A DNA stretch of 64,000 nt from Acorus gramineus (lineage: Eukaryota; Streptophyta; Magnoliopsida; Acorales; Acoraceae), in assembly GCA_030737835.1 (NCBI GenBank), contig CM060855.1, forward strand, positions 18,612,378 to 18,676,377, read 5' to 3'. Of the stretch, positions 1 to 12,516 are shown one piece after another. The position numbers and the translations under genes are program-made. The stretch's first letter is position 1. Each line of letters opens with the position of its first letter. The notes under the pieces were generated by a model. That model ran no database searches. It was not told the DNA's origin and saw only the letters and a list, made by a program, of their open reading frames with translations.

Positions 1-315
1 CATTACAGCTATCAAGGCGTGTGTTTGACCCGATGAACAGACTGACAAAATCCTGAGCCGCCTACCTGAAATGGCGTCATGTGATCACATTCTGTAACGA
101 ACCGTCCAGCACGATTGTTCAAAAGAATGACATAACAAAGATTTTAAATATTATTGCTAATACACAAATTTACAAAAAAAAGAATTATAAATTATTATTT
201 TGGTAAACTCGATGACACAATTCAACAAAATACTGAATAATAATAAATAAAAAAATTTGTGAATTTTGAATTGTTCTCCCTCTGATGAATTATTCCCATG
301 TACCAAAAAGTGTAA
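1..315. other. AT-rich intergenic DNA, no gene seen
   Basis: There is no credible ORF, RNA gene or repeat end here. The sequence is AT-rich with short A and T runs. Confidence 0.5.
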
Positions 316-742
316 GGGATTTTTAATTTTAAATTCCTGTAAACATGTCTATTTAGGGATCGGTCCCTCACTTCTTCATATTTCTTTTTAAGTCCCCATA
401 TTCAACCGCTTATTTGGTTTTTAGTTTCTCCATCAAACGTCCGTCCATACACTATTAATTTGTGAAATGTGATTTTATTTTTAAGTTCCTGTAAACTATG
501 TTATTTAGTGATCAGTTCCTGTAAAATATGAAGAAGGGAGTGACTAATCACTAAATAACATAGTTTACAGGGACTTGAAAATAAATCACATTTCACAAAT
601 AAATGGTGTATGAACGGACGTTTGACAGAGGGACTAAAAACCAAATAGGCAGTTGAATATGAGAACTTGAAAAGAAATATGAAGAATGGAGGGATCGATC
701 CCTAAATAAGCATGTTTACAAGAACTTAAAAATAAAAATCCC
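316..742. mobile_element. Foldback (hairpin) MITE, probably Mutator-like
   Basis: The two halves are an almost complete inverted repeat meeting near 530-535. For example, the left arm's 'taaactatgttatttagtga' region is mirrored by 'tcactaaataacatagttta' in the right arm. The outer ends read gggattttta on the left and taaaaatccc on the right. The element is flanked by a direct repeat AAAGTGTAA(G), at 307-316 and 743-752. A 9-10 bp duplication with long terminal inverted repeats is what non-autonomous Mutator-like elements leave. No coding capacity. A diverged relative may lie at about 45,508-45,570. Confidence 0.8.
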
Positions 743-777
743 AAAGTGTAAGCATTGGTGATAATGAACTAAATTAA

Positions 778-975
778 ATTGGACAATTTGATTATTCAAC
801 GCATTCATCTTCTTACTTTGTTGTGATTGAGATACTTTATAAGATTTCAAACCTAAACGTAGAATGCAATTAATTTTAAATCTTCCTTTGTTAGATTAAA
901 TTAATTTATGTATCTCAAAGTAAGAAGATGATCAAACCGTCACGAACACATTAAACAATCAAATTATCCAATGCC
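778..975. repeat. Imperfect inverted repeat (possible degenerate MITE)
   Basis: Near the left end, 'ggacaatttgattattcaac' and 'catcttcttacttt' reappear in reverse complement near the right end as 'aatcaaattatcca' and 'aaagtaagaagatg'. The middle is AT-rich. No convincing target duplication is seen, so the class is unknown. Confidence 0.5.
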
Positions 976-1154
976 CGTTAAACTTAATCTGATCCCTAAT
1001 TTATGCATTCTATGAATATATTGTATTAATAATGAATAAATCTTGTATCATTAGCGAAGAACTTCCCATTATCAGTCAAACAATGTCATTACTTCGCTTA
1101 CTATTATTATGTATTATAATTTTTTGTTTTAATTTCTCTGTTTGTTTCAAGATT

Positions 1155-1460
1155 AGGGTAGACCCCGGCTAGCTTGTTAAGGGGATAAGTGATGAGATAA
1201 GATGGATAATTGTGGGGATAATTGTGAAAGAGTGATAACTTATCCTGTTCGGTATAAAAAATAATGGGGATAAACCGATTTTAAAATGAAAATGAGGTTT
1301 TTTTTGTTCTACTTAAAAGTTGGAATAACATTTATCCCCATATTTTGTTTAATTTTGACAAATGTGAATAAAGATAAATTGATAGACTTTTTATCCCTTA
1401 AAATTAGGCCAATTTATTCTCAAAATCTTAACCATTTGCCAAACCAGTTAAGTGACCGCT
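1155..1460. mobile_element. Degenerate Tourist-like MITE ('ggataag' family)
   Basis: The left end, ggctagcttgttaaggggat, is roughly complementary to the right end, 'ccatttgccaaaccagttaa'. The interior has repeated 'ggataag/cttatcc' words, as in the better copies at 59,965-60,240 and 62,806-63,307. No clean TSD remains. The 67-residue ORF inside it is not considered a gene. Confidence 0.45.
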
Positions 1461-1584
1461 TAGATCCCCTATCCATGGAAGACCCCTAAATAAAGAAAAT
1501 GTAGTTTTTTATGATTATAAAAAAATTGTGGTTGTTCTGTCTAGACTTAACTTATAGCCTACCTAACCTGTCTCATTTCAGGTA

Positions 1585-2045
1585 AGCCTGTCAATGGAGC
1601 TGATACAGATTGGATAGACTGATATCTGTATCCGAGCTAAAAATCTGAAAAAGAATCTGTATCCGATCTGAAAATCCGGATTCAGATAATTATCTAAAAC
1701 ATCTAAATACTTTAAATGCATATGGATATGATTCAAATATCGAAAATCCAATATCCAAAAATAAAATTCATATATCTAATATATGAAATATGTAAAAAAA
1801 TCCAATAATTACATAATATAAAAACTAAAATTATAAGTAAACACGCAAAACATTATATGTTTTGAAGTAAAAAAATAATATAAAAAAAAACTCATACTAT
1901 AGCACTAAAATACAAATATATTAATGTAATAAAAAATAATATTATATTATTTCATATATAGATTTTTAGATATTAGATCATTTTTAAAATTTTAGGATAC
2001 AGATTTGGATCGGATACAGATATTTTTTTTTGGATAATTGACTGG
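1585..2045. mobile_element. Possible degenerate hAT-type MITE
   Basis: It starts near 'aagcctgtcaatgg', similar to the TAGGCCTGTCAACGGG terminus of the element at 57,825. It carries repeated 'ctgtatccga' and 'ggatacag' words in opposite orientation at its two sides. The right end and TSD could not be defined, so this is a weak call. Confidence 0.35.
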
Positions 2046-2344
2046 TTTAATAGTTACTATGCCACCAACACTATTAATGAAATCGCCCGACACAGTATGT
2101 TCTCCACTATTTAAGCATATCCTTCATTACTAAAAACTTATAATATATGCATTTAATTCATATCGATATATACTATTTTTCTTAATAAAAGAATGAATTT
2201 CATTAGTTAAGTATATATTTAAAAAAAACATTGTTTCATTTGTATAAAAACTTGTATCTCATTAGATAAGTGATATAATTTAAATAAAAAAAATCAAACC
2301 TTGTCTTGACTAAAATTAAGGCTGGCTGGTAAAAGATTACACGT

Positions 2345-2461
2345 AACATTATCCTTTATTAAGGGTATGTCTTGAGCTTGAGTCTTGGCGCTGTGTCGTC
2401 AGCCATGGGAGTCCCGCCAATATTGGAAAAAAAAAAAAAAAAAAACATTATCCTTTATTAA
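2345..2461 (+). mobile_element. Short retroposed RNA fragment with poly(A) and 18-bp TSD
   Basis: An insert of about 62 nt followed by about 19 A residues (2363-2443) lies between two copies of AACATTATCCTTTATTAA, at 2345-2362 and 2444-2461. The insert is noticeably more GC-rich than its surroundings. Poly(A) plus a long exact TSD is the signature of LINE-machinery retroposition. I do not recognise the source RNA; a 5'-truncated SINE or LINE tail are candidates. Confidence 0.8.
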
Positions 2462-5460
2462 TGGACTGGAGGTTGGGCTGCTCAAGCAACATGCAATTCA
2501 CTATTTAATGGCTGATTTTGTGAGCCCCTCAAGTGAGGGCAAATTTATAACAGGGGGTGAGAGTGATCCAATAACTTCTCTTTCTCTCTCATGCTATTAT
2601 TCATGCAGACATTATTGACAAATATATAAATATAATTATGAAAACATAAATATGTATGTATTTGAGTATGTAATTTATTTATTTATTAAATAAATATATA
2701 TTTTTCAAAAAAAAATTGAAACCAAGTACAATAAACAAAAGTGATTACAAAAATAACTAAGTATAATGTTTTTCTTTTCTTTTCCATATTAATCCTCATT
2801 TTTATCATTTAGATATAAAAACATACATCCATTGTTATTTTGGGATAAATAACTACTGGATAGTTTTAATTTGGTCATATTTTTCTAATCTGGTCATCAT
2901 TATTTTCTATGAATTAGGATGAATAAGCATAGAATATCTATTACAATTTATAATACTGTAAACTTAATAGGATGAACATCTGAATTTATTATAATTTATT
3001 CAAGAATAAATGTCAGCAATTATCCATGCCATTTTTTATTTTTTTTTACTATCATCTTATAGTGTGTCCCACATAGGGGATTATGTTTGATGGTATCTTA
3101 TTCTGATGTTGACTTGATCTTGAAAAACTAAAGTTTAAATGACCTATCAACCACTTAAATATATGAGATGATGGGTTGTGATGTGATGGGAAAATCCTAT
3201 GAAGACCTAACATATAAATTAAAATAGAACGGACCTCATGATCAAGGAACAGTAGTTTAAATGATCAAGAAAAGATTGGCTTAATCAATATCCACTCTAA
3301 AATTATTATTTCAATGAAATTGAATATTGCATACTTTTAAATCAAAATGGTTATAAAATTGAGTTAAGCCTTGCTAGGCTGATGTTACACACAATTCGGT
3401 TACAATATTATATTTTTCAACTAGATATACAACATATCCCATTAAAAGAAATGTTTATTTTCACATAAGCTATTTTAGAATAGATAACTATGTTAATATA
3501 GTTAACTCTTTAAACACTCTATAATCATATAATTATACGAAACACACACACATCATATCATGCCTTCTCTCCCTCTCTCCATGGTAGTTTCTTTCATTGA
3601 GTTCTTGTTTAGAACCAATTGACAAACTAGTTTAGCATTTTCATTAGTTTTAGATAGTTGATTACTTACGGATATTTTTGAACTTTTGGATTTTGGTTTT
3701 CATGTATTAAAATAAATAAGAGCATCGTTACATACACAATTCTTTCAGTTCCATTTTCGATCCTATATGCCTTATTAGCCGCCTACAATTATATGCTCAT
3801 TAATTGAAAAGAAAAATGCATAGATCTTTCAAATGATGTAATATTACAATGGAGGAGTTCTTAATCAAATTAAACTTGGCTGTAGTTTGTTTTTATCTAC
3901 ATGTCAACCAATTCTAAAATAGAATTTTGTAGAACCATCCAATCTAAATTAAATGTGTTGATTGCTACCTCATGTGGAACTGGTGGTACATCTAATGCAA
4001 CTATTTTCAATGTATATCTCTACAAAGTAGACCATTTAAAAGAACCATTAATAGACATGGAATTCATGCTGTCATTGTCTATATGAAACACAACCAAAAG
4101 AAAAAAATAAGGGGGAATAAAATCAAATTGAAGGCCTAACATAAAATCATTGCTTGTATATAAAATTCACAATTAACTGCGCTTAGAAGTGAAGCAACAA
4201 CAACACACATATCTTTAGCTAAAATATAGCATCCATTCAGAAGTCTTTGATTTTATCATTAGATGAAAGATAGGTGAACCCCTATATATCACCATGTTGC
4301 TTCTAAATGCCACATTGCAAATAATAATTGAAACATTATATGTATTGAACTCTGTTGTGAGATGTCTTGTATTCCGCTATGAGCGAGTCTGTTATCCTGA
4401 AAGCATCGCCGCATTCAATTCAAAACTCAAAATTTCCAAACAGAATTCAAATTTTTAAGAATTTGTCATTCCCAAATCTTGAATATTACATAGTTTTTTC
4501 TTGTGGTTTTTATATAAATCTACCAATCAACAAATAGTGATAAATAAATAAACAAAACAAATTTTGATAAATCTTTCTAAGAAGAATCAGGGGAAAAACA
4601 ATGCCACGTGTGGGAGTAGCATATATAGGTTTCTTAACAAAATGAAAATTTATAATCAGAAAACAAGTCTCTACATATATCTTAGAAACCCTCAAATTAA
4701 TTTAAACTAATCAGGAAATGCATAATGGAGATGCTATATATAATTAATCATTTTATTAATCATAAGATGATACTTTCTAATAGTTTTCAAACTGAATTCA
4801 ATTATATTTATAAAAAGACACGTTAATCAAAATATGCAATTCATCCTTGATGTCTGGCCAAAATAATTTTCAAAAATAATAAGTATAATAATTAGTAAAA
4901 TTATCTGCTGAAAAAACTTGTAATTTAGAATGAACACTTTAATTTACTTATAGAAATCATGTTTTTCTCAAGGAAAGGTTTTTGATGATTAATCCAAAAC
5001 AGCTCAAACTCCAGTTCAATATATAGAAAGTAGTGAACATACATATCCATTTTTAATTAAAATCTAACAAACTCCCCAAAAATATAACCTCTTGTAACTC
5101 TTTTTTTTTTTTTTTTGTCTTTTTTTCTTTAACATGTTGAGATAAAATATGTCCTAAAATCATACTTTTTTTTCTTCCTTCATCAAGATCTATTTCTTAA
5201 AAGTTTCCCTACATTAGCATTGTTATAATTATCATCTTAATTAATTTAATTTTCCCTCACATTTTGAATTTCCATTAATATCAAACTGATGAGTGGTAAC
5301 ACAAAATTCATTTGTATGCCCATTAATTCATGTAAGCATCAAAAGAGAGACATAGAATTAACAGCAATCAGAATATGTAATCACTGATAATGATCATCAA
5401 AATATACACAAAGAACATCAATTTAAAACAACTGGAATACTGAAATTAAATCAATCTCTA
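2462..5460. other. AT-rich intergenic DNA, nothing recognised
   Basis: Both strands contain only short, compositionally poor ORFs. I see A/T runs and a short (CA)n near 3545, but no gene structure, RNA gene or transposon termini I can defend. Confidence 0.5.
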
Positions 5461-5612
5461 GGAGCTGTCAATGCGCGTTTTTGGTCGCCTCATGGGGCCA
5501 TGATGCATAACAATACGAACGACATTTCCCTCGACTCGAGGCAACCTTAATGGTTGATGTTATTAAGGGATCGCGATTTGTACGATCTTGCGATACCACG
5601 TAAAGGAGAGAA
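5461..5612. other. Isolated GC-richer island of unknown origin
   Basis: About 150 bp with several CpGs and a normal base mix ('gcgcgtttttggtcgcctca', 'tcgcgatttgtacgatcttg') sit in otherwise very AT-rich DNA. All frames are closed or too short, so it is not an exon as it stands. It could be a transposon fragment. I do not recognise it. Confidence 0.4.
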
Positions 5613-6189
5613 ACAAATTGTTGAACTGCTGAAAACAATGTTCAATCACTGAACATGAACATAGAGGTTCACATGCATGTTCTAACAACATATATTTATT
5701 GAGAGCAGTTGGAAGACATTGCATTGCTGATTGTTGTGTTTAACAGGAGTTCTCATTAGTATACAAGCAATAATACAAGAAATGTTGTGTGTTTTGGGAG
5801 GGTGGATATAAGGTAATTAATTATAGGGGTTTAACACTTGCATAAAATTATATATATGTTTGTTGTCATAATTTCTATGGTTAAGATATAGTTTATTCTT
5901 ACAGAAGAAAGGAATTCTCCTCTCACTTTATAAATATTTTATGTTTGAATAAACTAAACATGTATGTTGTAATAATGTGTTGCTCAATTTTTTATTTATT
6001 TAAATTATTACTTCTCATGCATGCATTCATGAATACATGTCATGCATATATAAGTGAATGCATGCACCAAAAAGAAGAAGAAGAAAAAAATCTAGATTTG
6101 AATGCTTATCTGTAACTATGATGAGGCAGATAAAAAGAGAAACTATATTTTTTGTCACTGAATGTGATGTTGATGGATCTAAGAAATTT

Positions 6190-6290
6190 AAAAGGGTCGG
6201 TGTGTCTGATTCTTAAGATGTACATATTTGATGGATTTTGGAGGCTTAAAAATTGGGCGGTGCATTTGCTTTATTTTTGTGTTTGTGTTT
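6190..6290. repeat. Paired-motif repeat, copy 1
   Basis: GGGTCGGTG at about 6195 is followed about 65 bp later by GGGCGGTGCATTTG and a T-rich tail. Related pairs occur at 9597-9693 and 10,785-10,876, and a single half near 7056. Neither strand keeps one open frame across all copies. Confidence 0.55.
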
Positions 6291-6604
6291 GTGTGTGTGA
6301 GAGAATTAATTGAAACATCAAAACAACATCTATATATAATTAAATATATTATACATATATGTTGATGGTTGACTCTTTGTCTCTAGTGCATATATTTGAT
6401 TAATCAAATTAATATTAAATCTGGTGGAGATAGGTCATTAGATTTGTGACCACAACAGTGTTACTTATACAAGCGAAATGTTATATAGATACATGAAATA
6501 TGATAAGATTTTTAAGTAATTCGTTTTAGAAGGTGGATCAAGTCAGGAGTTAATGATTCTTAGAGATAGAGCCAATCATAATTATTTGTTTCATTTACTG
6601 ATAA

Positions 6605-6850
6605 TGTTACATACATTGCCAATTCCAGGTTGCATATGTTTTGGATTTTTTAAAAATAGTATACCTCATCTAATGAGATATATGAATTTATACTCTAATA
6701 GATTACATAAATATGTTTATAGAAAATGAAAAAAATTTCTATCGAAACATATATCTTGTTAATGTGGGTATATGATCCGGTAATTTCCATCAACGCATAT
6801 GAAATTAGAATTGGAGATTGAAAAAAAAAAAATGTATAACAACACTCTTT
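6605..6850. repeat. Dispersed AT-rich repeat, copy 1
   Basis: It shares several words in the same order with 12,517-12,770: 'aatgttacataca', 'cttgttaatgtg.gtatatg' and 'tagaattg.ag'. The copies are strongly diverged. The class is unknown. Confidence 0.45.
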
Positions 6851-7049
6851 ATTTACAAATAAAAACATGACCGTTGTGTTTGGATATATATGTTATCATT
6901 ATCGGCTTTGATAATAATTTCAAGTTAAGTGAGACCTAAAATATATTATTCATGTCTTATATGTCCCAATTTATAATTAAAGACAAAATGCAATCAAATG
7001 TAAATATTTATTGGGTCCAAAAAATCAAATGATATGATTTAGGGTTGCA

Positions 7050-7090
7050 ATAAAAGTGGGCGGCGTATTGGGTGTGTTTTTGCATGGCAG
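7050..7090. repeat. Paired-motif repeat, half copy
   Basis: GGGCGGCGTATTGGGTGTG followed by TTTTTGC matches the second half of the paired motif seen in the other copies. The GGGTCGGTG partner is missing. A 104-residue minus-strand ORF (7025-7339) covers it, but its composition and lack of motifs do not support a gene. Confidence 0.5.
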
Positions 7091-7827
7091 GTCTTCACTT
7101 GGATTTTTTGATGGATCTGAAGCAGTTGTATGTCTTTCTATCATATATAGTAAGACAAATTGAATTAATGCATGGTTTTGGCTTGGTTTGGAATATAAAA
7201 AAAATGCCAAAGATGCTTTAATGGGTTGACTGTGTCTCCCTTGTTCTTGTTCTCTGTTGGACCTGCCCTGACTTGTATGATTGACTTGTCCAGTTTGGGT
7301 GCTACATGTGTGAGAAGTTATTACTTTTTGTTTTTCCATCCTTAAATATTGATATAATTTTTATTTCTTTTTTTATATATAGTTACACTTAAATATATAT
7401 GACATTTTTTATATCCTAAGTCATGCTTACCTGTTCCAATAAGTCTTGATCGAGTAGAACGAGACACTCAATAATCTATTTGGAGTTTTATGGAATTTTA
7501 TCTAGGTTTGATCCTTACTCAAGCAAGGTGGAGAAAAAAAATACATTAATACACTCAATCATCTATTTGGTATCCTAGTTTATATAGATGCCATGCAAGA
7601 TTTTTTCACTTTTATAGTTTCATTTCTATATTCTCTTGCTAATGGTATTGCTCATTTTCATTTTTCTTATTTATTTACCGATTCGAACTCAAATCAAATT
7701 CAAAGGATTGGATTCGAGTAGAGTTTTAATTTGATCCAATCCGCTCGAGTTGCATCTCTATCTTGATTGCAGTCTTGTTGACACCAAGACTAACAATATT
7801 GTGAAAAGGCCTCACTGGGTTGGTTTA

Positions 7828-9017
7828 GGGTCCATTTGTTTCGACGTAAAAGTACCTGAAAACTCTAGTTTTCACGAAAAGTAGTTACATAGGGATGTTT
7901 GGTAGCTTTAGAAAAAAATAGTTATGAAAAATTATTTTTTTAACTGCTTTCAAATCCTGATTTTGGCATCCGCCTTGAGGGTTTGTACGTCGTTTTTAAG
8001 GGATTGAGAACTCCATATATCAGAACTTCTCAAAAGTTTCATTAACCAGCTTCTTTTTATTTGAATGTTATAAATATAAATATTTTAGAAACAATTTTTT
8101 TTATATATTTAAAAGATGTAAAAATACATTTCATTTAATTAGATGATATTTTCTAAAATTTAAAATTATTATTTACAATTTATTAATAAATTTTTCATAT
8201 AAATTCAAAATTTGAATGACTAAAAAGTATGTCCTATGATATTATAAATATGCCCTATGATATTATAATCAATTTAATATAAATTCAAAATTATATGTAA
8301 CCCATGTTGTTAGGTTTGAAAATAAAAGATAAAACCTAAAAATATCTAGATTTAATGAAATCTTAATAGTTTTTTATTTATGATAAATATTCATATTTTA
8401 ATTAGAGAGATTTCAGGATATATATGTAGAAAAATTTATAAAATGATTTATATCTCATAACTAAAAATAGTTTTTGTAACTAAAAATCAAATTTCAAAAT
8501 TTTTTAAAATATGTTCGATGTAAATTTAATTGATCAAATTTATCTCAGAATATCCTAAAGTAACTATAGGATATCTAAATATCTCATATATTTTCTAATT
8601 TGATCTTACTTTGAAATTTAAATTCAAAATTTAAATTTAAAATTTGGATTTACATGGTATTTAAACTTTTTTGTATTAGACATTTTCCATAAGTAAGGTA
8701 AACATAGCAGATATCTTTATTCTGAATAAATATAATGCAATACTAATTTTTTAATAAAATTTATCAATGATTTTGATATGTTTATGGTTATTATATTTTT
8801 TTATCATAATTTGATATTAATGCCTGAAAAATAAGATTTCACATATTTATAGAACTAAGACTAATATTTTACGTGAAAACAAACAACAGAAATCATTTTT
8901 CGTAAAATAATTTTAATACAACGAAATGTTGAAAATGAATTTCATTTTCTGGAAAAAAAAATTTCTTTGTAAAAAAAAATCCTTAGAAAATCAAACTACA
9001 TGAAACCAAACGAACCC
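7828..9017. mobile_element. PIF/Harbinger-like non-autonomous element, 1.19 kb
   Basis: The ends are GGGTCCATTTGTTTC on the left and GAAACCAAACGAACCC on the right, an imperfect terminal inverted repeat. TTA flanks both sides (7825-7827 and 9018-9020). A 3-bp TTA/TAA duplication and GGG..GTTTG termini are typical of PIF/Harbinger MITEs. The interior is very AT-rich with no transposase. Confidence 0.7.
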
Positions 9018-9353
9018 TTAGTGGGCCTCTGTTCCCATACTTTTATGGGCCTCAGATGGCCTAAAGACGTAATCATTCTCATATTAGTAAGTGATTATAT
9101 TAAAGGCACTATAACACATTAGAACCCTTATAGAAGAAGAAAAAAAAAGTGATGAACTTTAATCAATGTTGGAAACTGACAAATGTCTAAAATTATTTTT
9201 CAAGATTCATATGTTAAAGATGTGAGTGGACACATGACAGCTCACTGATCATGCTTGACAAATATATTGAGAAAAAAATTCAATCACAGCAAAATAACAA
9301 AAAGACAACCATGACCTAAAAAAAGCAATAACAAAAAGACCATATTACAGCTG

Positions 9354-9354
<1 letters not shown>

Positions 9355-9386
<32 letters not shown>

Positions 9387-9394
9387 TATATATA
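9355..9394. repeat. (ATAC)n-(TA)n microsatellite
   Basis: Tandem 'atac' units pass into 'ta' units. No function is implied. Confidence 0.9.
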
Positions 9395-9596
9395 ACATAT
9401 TACAGCTGATTTTTTTAAATCAGCTTCCATCAGTATCTACCTAATAAAGTCCTACATATCTTCAATCTTCTTCCAATAATTCATAGACACCACTATATCT
9501 TTTCATTTTCTTACCCAAAAAAAAAAGAAAAAAAAAATCTTATTATTGCATTCATTCATTCTTTCAATGATTGTGACATTGAAGGTCTGTTTTGTT

Positions 9597-9693
9597 TATA
9601 AGGGTCGGTGCATTGGACACAGAGAGACAGTTTTTCTTCTTATAATATAAACATAAAACATGAGAGGTGTATTGGTTGTGTTTTTTTTGTGGT
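9597..9693. repeat. Paired-motif repeat, copy 2
   Basis: TATAAGGGTCGGTGCATTGG is followed about 70 bp later by GAGAGGTGTATTGGTTGTG and a T tract. It corresponds in order and spacing to the copies at 6190 and 10,785. Confidence 0.55.
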
Positions 9694-10784
9694 CTATTAA
9701 TGTCACACATTGAAGCAAAAAAACACACACACTTATTTGACTGGATTTTGTTTTTTAAAAATAAAAATAAAAATAATGTGAGGAAGTCATTGATTTGTTG
9801 ACTTTGACCTTTGACATGTAAACTTTTGTTGGCATATTTGTGTTGACAAACGTTGACTTGTCAGGATTGACTTTGCATGTGAAAGTCTTGTTTTTTTTTT
9901 TTTGAGGGGTTGTTTTGTGGTTAGGCTGTGAAGTCAAAGTAAATGTTAAGTTCAAACATTTGGAATAATTTGTTCTTGATATTTTATTTTTTTTATAGTC
10001 AGACTTTTGGTTTTTGAGGTTTTATTCCCTGAGAGAGCTTATTGTTTCATCAAACTTTTATGCTCTGTAAAAGCTTATAAGCACTAATTGATTTAGATAT
10101 TTTGTTTTTATAATTTCTTGTTTAAATCTTCTCCAATCAATAATAGTAGGATTCTAATCCAGATTTGAGGAACTCTACCAGAACTATTAAGAACTGCTTT
10201 GGTAAGTCAGTAATTCAATGTATTTATATGTTTTTTATGGTAAAAAAAAAAAAAAAAAGAGGTTGTGTTATATAAATGAAAATCAATTTAATATGAAAAA
10301 ATGATATGCCTAGTCCCTTTTATACTTTGATCTACAGTCCCTACTCATTTTGATATTTTTTAATGTATATATTGGCCTAATGAAATAAAAACTATTATAA
10401 AATGTGAAATATACACCTAGATAAATCAAATCAGTACCTATTTTTTTATTTTTCTAAAACAACAAAAAAAGCTTAATATAGCATACACTACACTAATGGA
10501 ATATATACTGCACTAGAACATTATATACTCCACTCTGCAAATAGGACTGAGTGTATCAACACTCATTTACTAATTTAGTGACCAGGCCATTGCATCATAT
10601 AATTCACATGCTGAGTTTCACTTTATAAAAAAAAAAACACAAACATTCAAACACACATGTTTCAATTGAAAATTCCAATAACACACTGGCAGTACAATAA
10701 AGAACACATGTGATCCACTGAAATGCTGCATTGCTGATATTCCAATTCCATGCAAATATATAGTTATTCATATTTTTGAGGTAT

Positions 10785-10876
10785 TTATAAGGGTCGGTGT
10801 ATTTTGGATGCAAATAGACTTCAGTTTCTGTGTATAAAACTGGGCGGTGGATTAGGTGTTATGTTTTTGCTGTTCC
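10785..10876. repeat. Paired-motif repeat, copy 3
   Basis: TATAAGGGTCGGTGTATTTTGG is followed about 50 bp later by GGGCGGTGGATTAGGTGTT and a T-rich tail. Its first half is nearly identical to the copy at 9597. Confidence 0.55.
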
Positions 10877-10957
10877 ATTAATTTATTCTGGATCCCCCCA
10901 TATGGCGTGGAACATAAGGCAAGAATAATGAAGAATAGATGAGAATAGCTAAAAAAA

Positions 10958-11281
10958 GTTGTTTGTTTTGATAGAATAAACCCCGATAGTTATGTCTGGA
11001 TAAGCTAGGATAAGCCTGATAACTATTCTAAGGAAATGGTAGAATTGCTTATCAAGGCTTATCTATGCCAATGGATAAAAATACTCTTCTCTGTCATTTT
11101 AAAAAATTTATCTCACCTAACAGACTCACACAGATTCCAAAAACTGTCACATCTATCAAATCAATCATATATCTCTCACACTATTCCCATGGGGTATAAT
11201 TGTCATTTAAAAAATCATAAACTCTTATTCATCCCTTATCAATCATTTATCATCACTTTATCCAAGGTGAACCAAACAACA
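10958..11281. mobile_element. Probable MITE with 'ggataag' interior
   Basis: The left end 'gttgtttgttttgat' is inverted relative to the right end 'ggtgaaccaaacaac'. The interior repeats 'ggataag' and 'cttatc' words, as in the Tourist-like elements elsewhere in the window. A 99-residue ORF crosses it but has no family resemblance and looks spurious. Confidence 0.45.
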
Positions 11282-11639
11282 AAAAAGTCATTTTTACGTT
11301 TCTCAATGATAATAATAAAAAAGATAACCAAATAAAAAGTTGTTTATTCAGTCTGGATTGTTATCTATTCTAGTATAGCTATAAAAAATGAATAACCTAA
11401 TGTCACACCCCATACAAAGGGAATAGGTTTTAGTGAGGGTTTAAACACTGATAAAGTGTTTTATGTTCAGTTGGGTCTCAGTACTTTAAAGAAGTATATA
11501 ATATATGTACACATTGATTGAATCAGTTCATGATATTCATCCAATATTCACCTTTATGGGACCTGGCAGTGTCTCTTGTGTTATTCCTTCAATATTTCAC
11601 ATGGTCATGTAATGGAAAAGAACCTACGCCACCTCTTCT

Positions 11640-11965
11640 AAATAAAGAGCTGTTTGTTTGGAGGCTAGATCAAGTCAAGACTAGCCATAGTTAGTCCCAT
11701 CAGTATTAAACTACACATCCCCATAAATTTAATTGCACAACTTATCAATCGAAATGCATATTGCACAACTAATTATTGGGTACATGTCTCACTCTTCAAT
11801 TGGATCCTGTTAAGCTTGAGTTTGATCAGTACCATCAATATCCAATAGGAGAGAGAGACACAACCCAATAATTGGTTGTGTAATTTAATTCATAGGGATG
11901 TCCAATTTGACACTGATAGACTGACTAGAGCCAATCCTGACTTTAGTATTGTTTTTCTATAGTAA
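11640..11965. mobile_element. Hairpin MITE
   Basis: Left-arm words 'ctagatcaagtcaagactag', 'taaatttaattgcacaac' and 'aattattgggt' recur in reverse complement in the right arm as 'ctgactagagccaatcctga', 'gttgtgtaatttaatt' and 'acccaataatt'. The exact ends and TSD were not resolved. Confidence 0.55.
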
Positions 11966-12516
11966 GTTTTTTTCTAGAGCTTAGTAGTCTATGTGATGTC
12001 CAAAGCTCTAATATGAAGTTTACCAGTTATCCAAAAGATATTTGTATTTGACCTGAATTTGTATAAAAGAAACAGAAATTATCTGATATTCGAATATCGA
12101 TAATGATTGTGTTATATATAATATTTAAAATCAGTTATATGATTAATTAACTATATTCTTTAGTTTTAGATAATCCCCGCATTCTTTTTTTAGGATCCTT
12201 GAGAATAGAAATATGAAAGCCTGTCATGTTTATATGACCTCCCTAATTAGTGTACATGTTTGTACATATCAATCACCTAAAAATTATTCATGTCTTCGAA
12301 ATCAGAAAAAATTTGAATTCAAATATTTATATTTGCATCCCAAGATTTAGAAGCAGATATGAACATTAAGGTATTTGTATGTGTTAGATCCATGTTACAT
12401 CATGACCTTTGCATCTATGGTATGGTTTAGTATATTGTCCCAAAAGATTTAAGGAAAATAAAATGACAATTAACCCTGATTTCTATGAATGAGTCCATGT
12501 ATTGCTAAAGGACAAT

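Noticed and set aside
7025..7339. 104-residue minus-strand ORF
   Set aside because: Polar, low-information sequence without a recognisable family. It overlaps a half copy of the dispersed motif, and no splice or promoter context was found.
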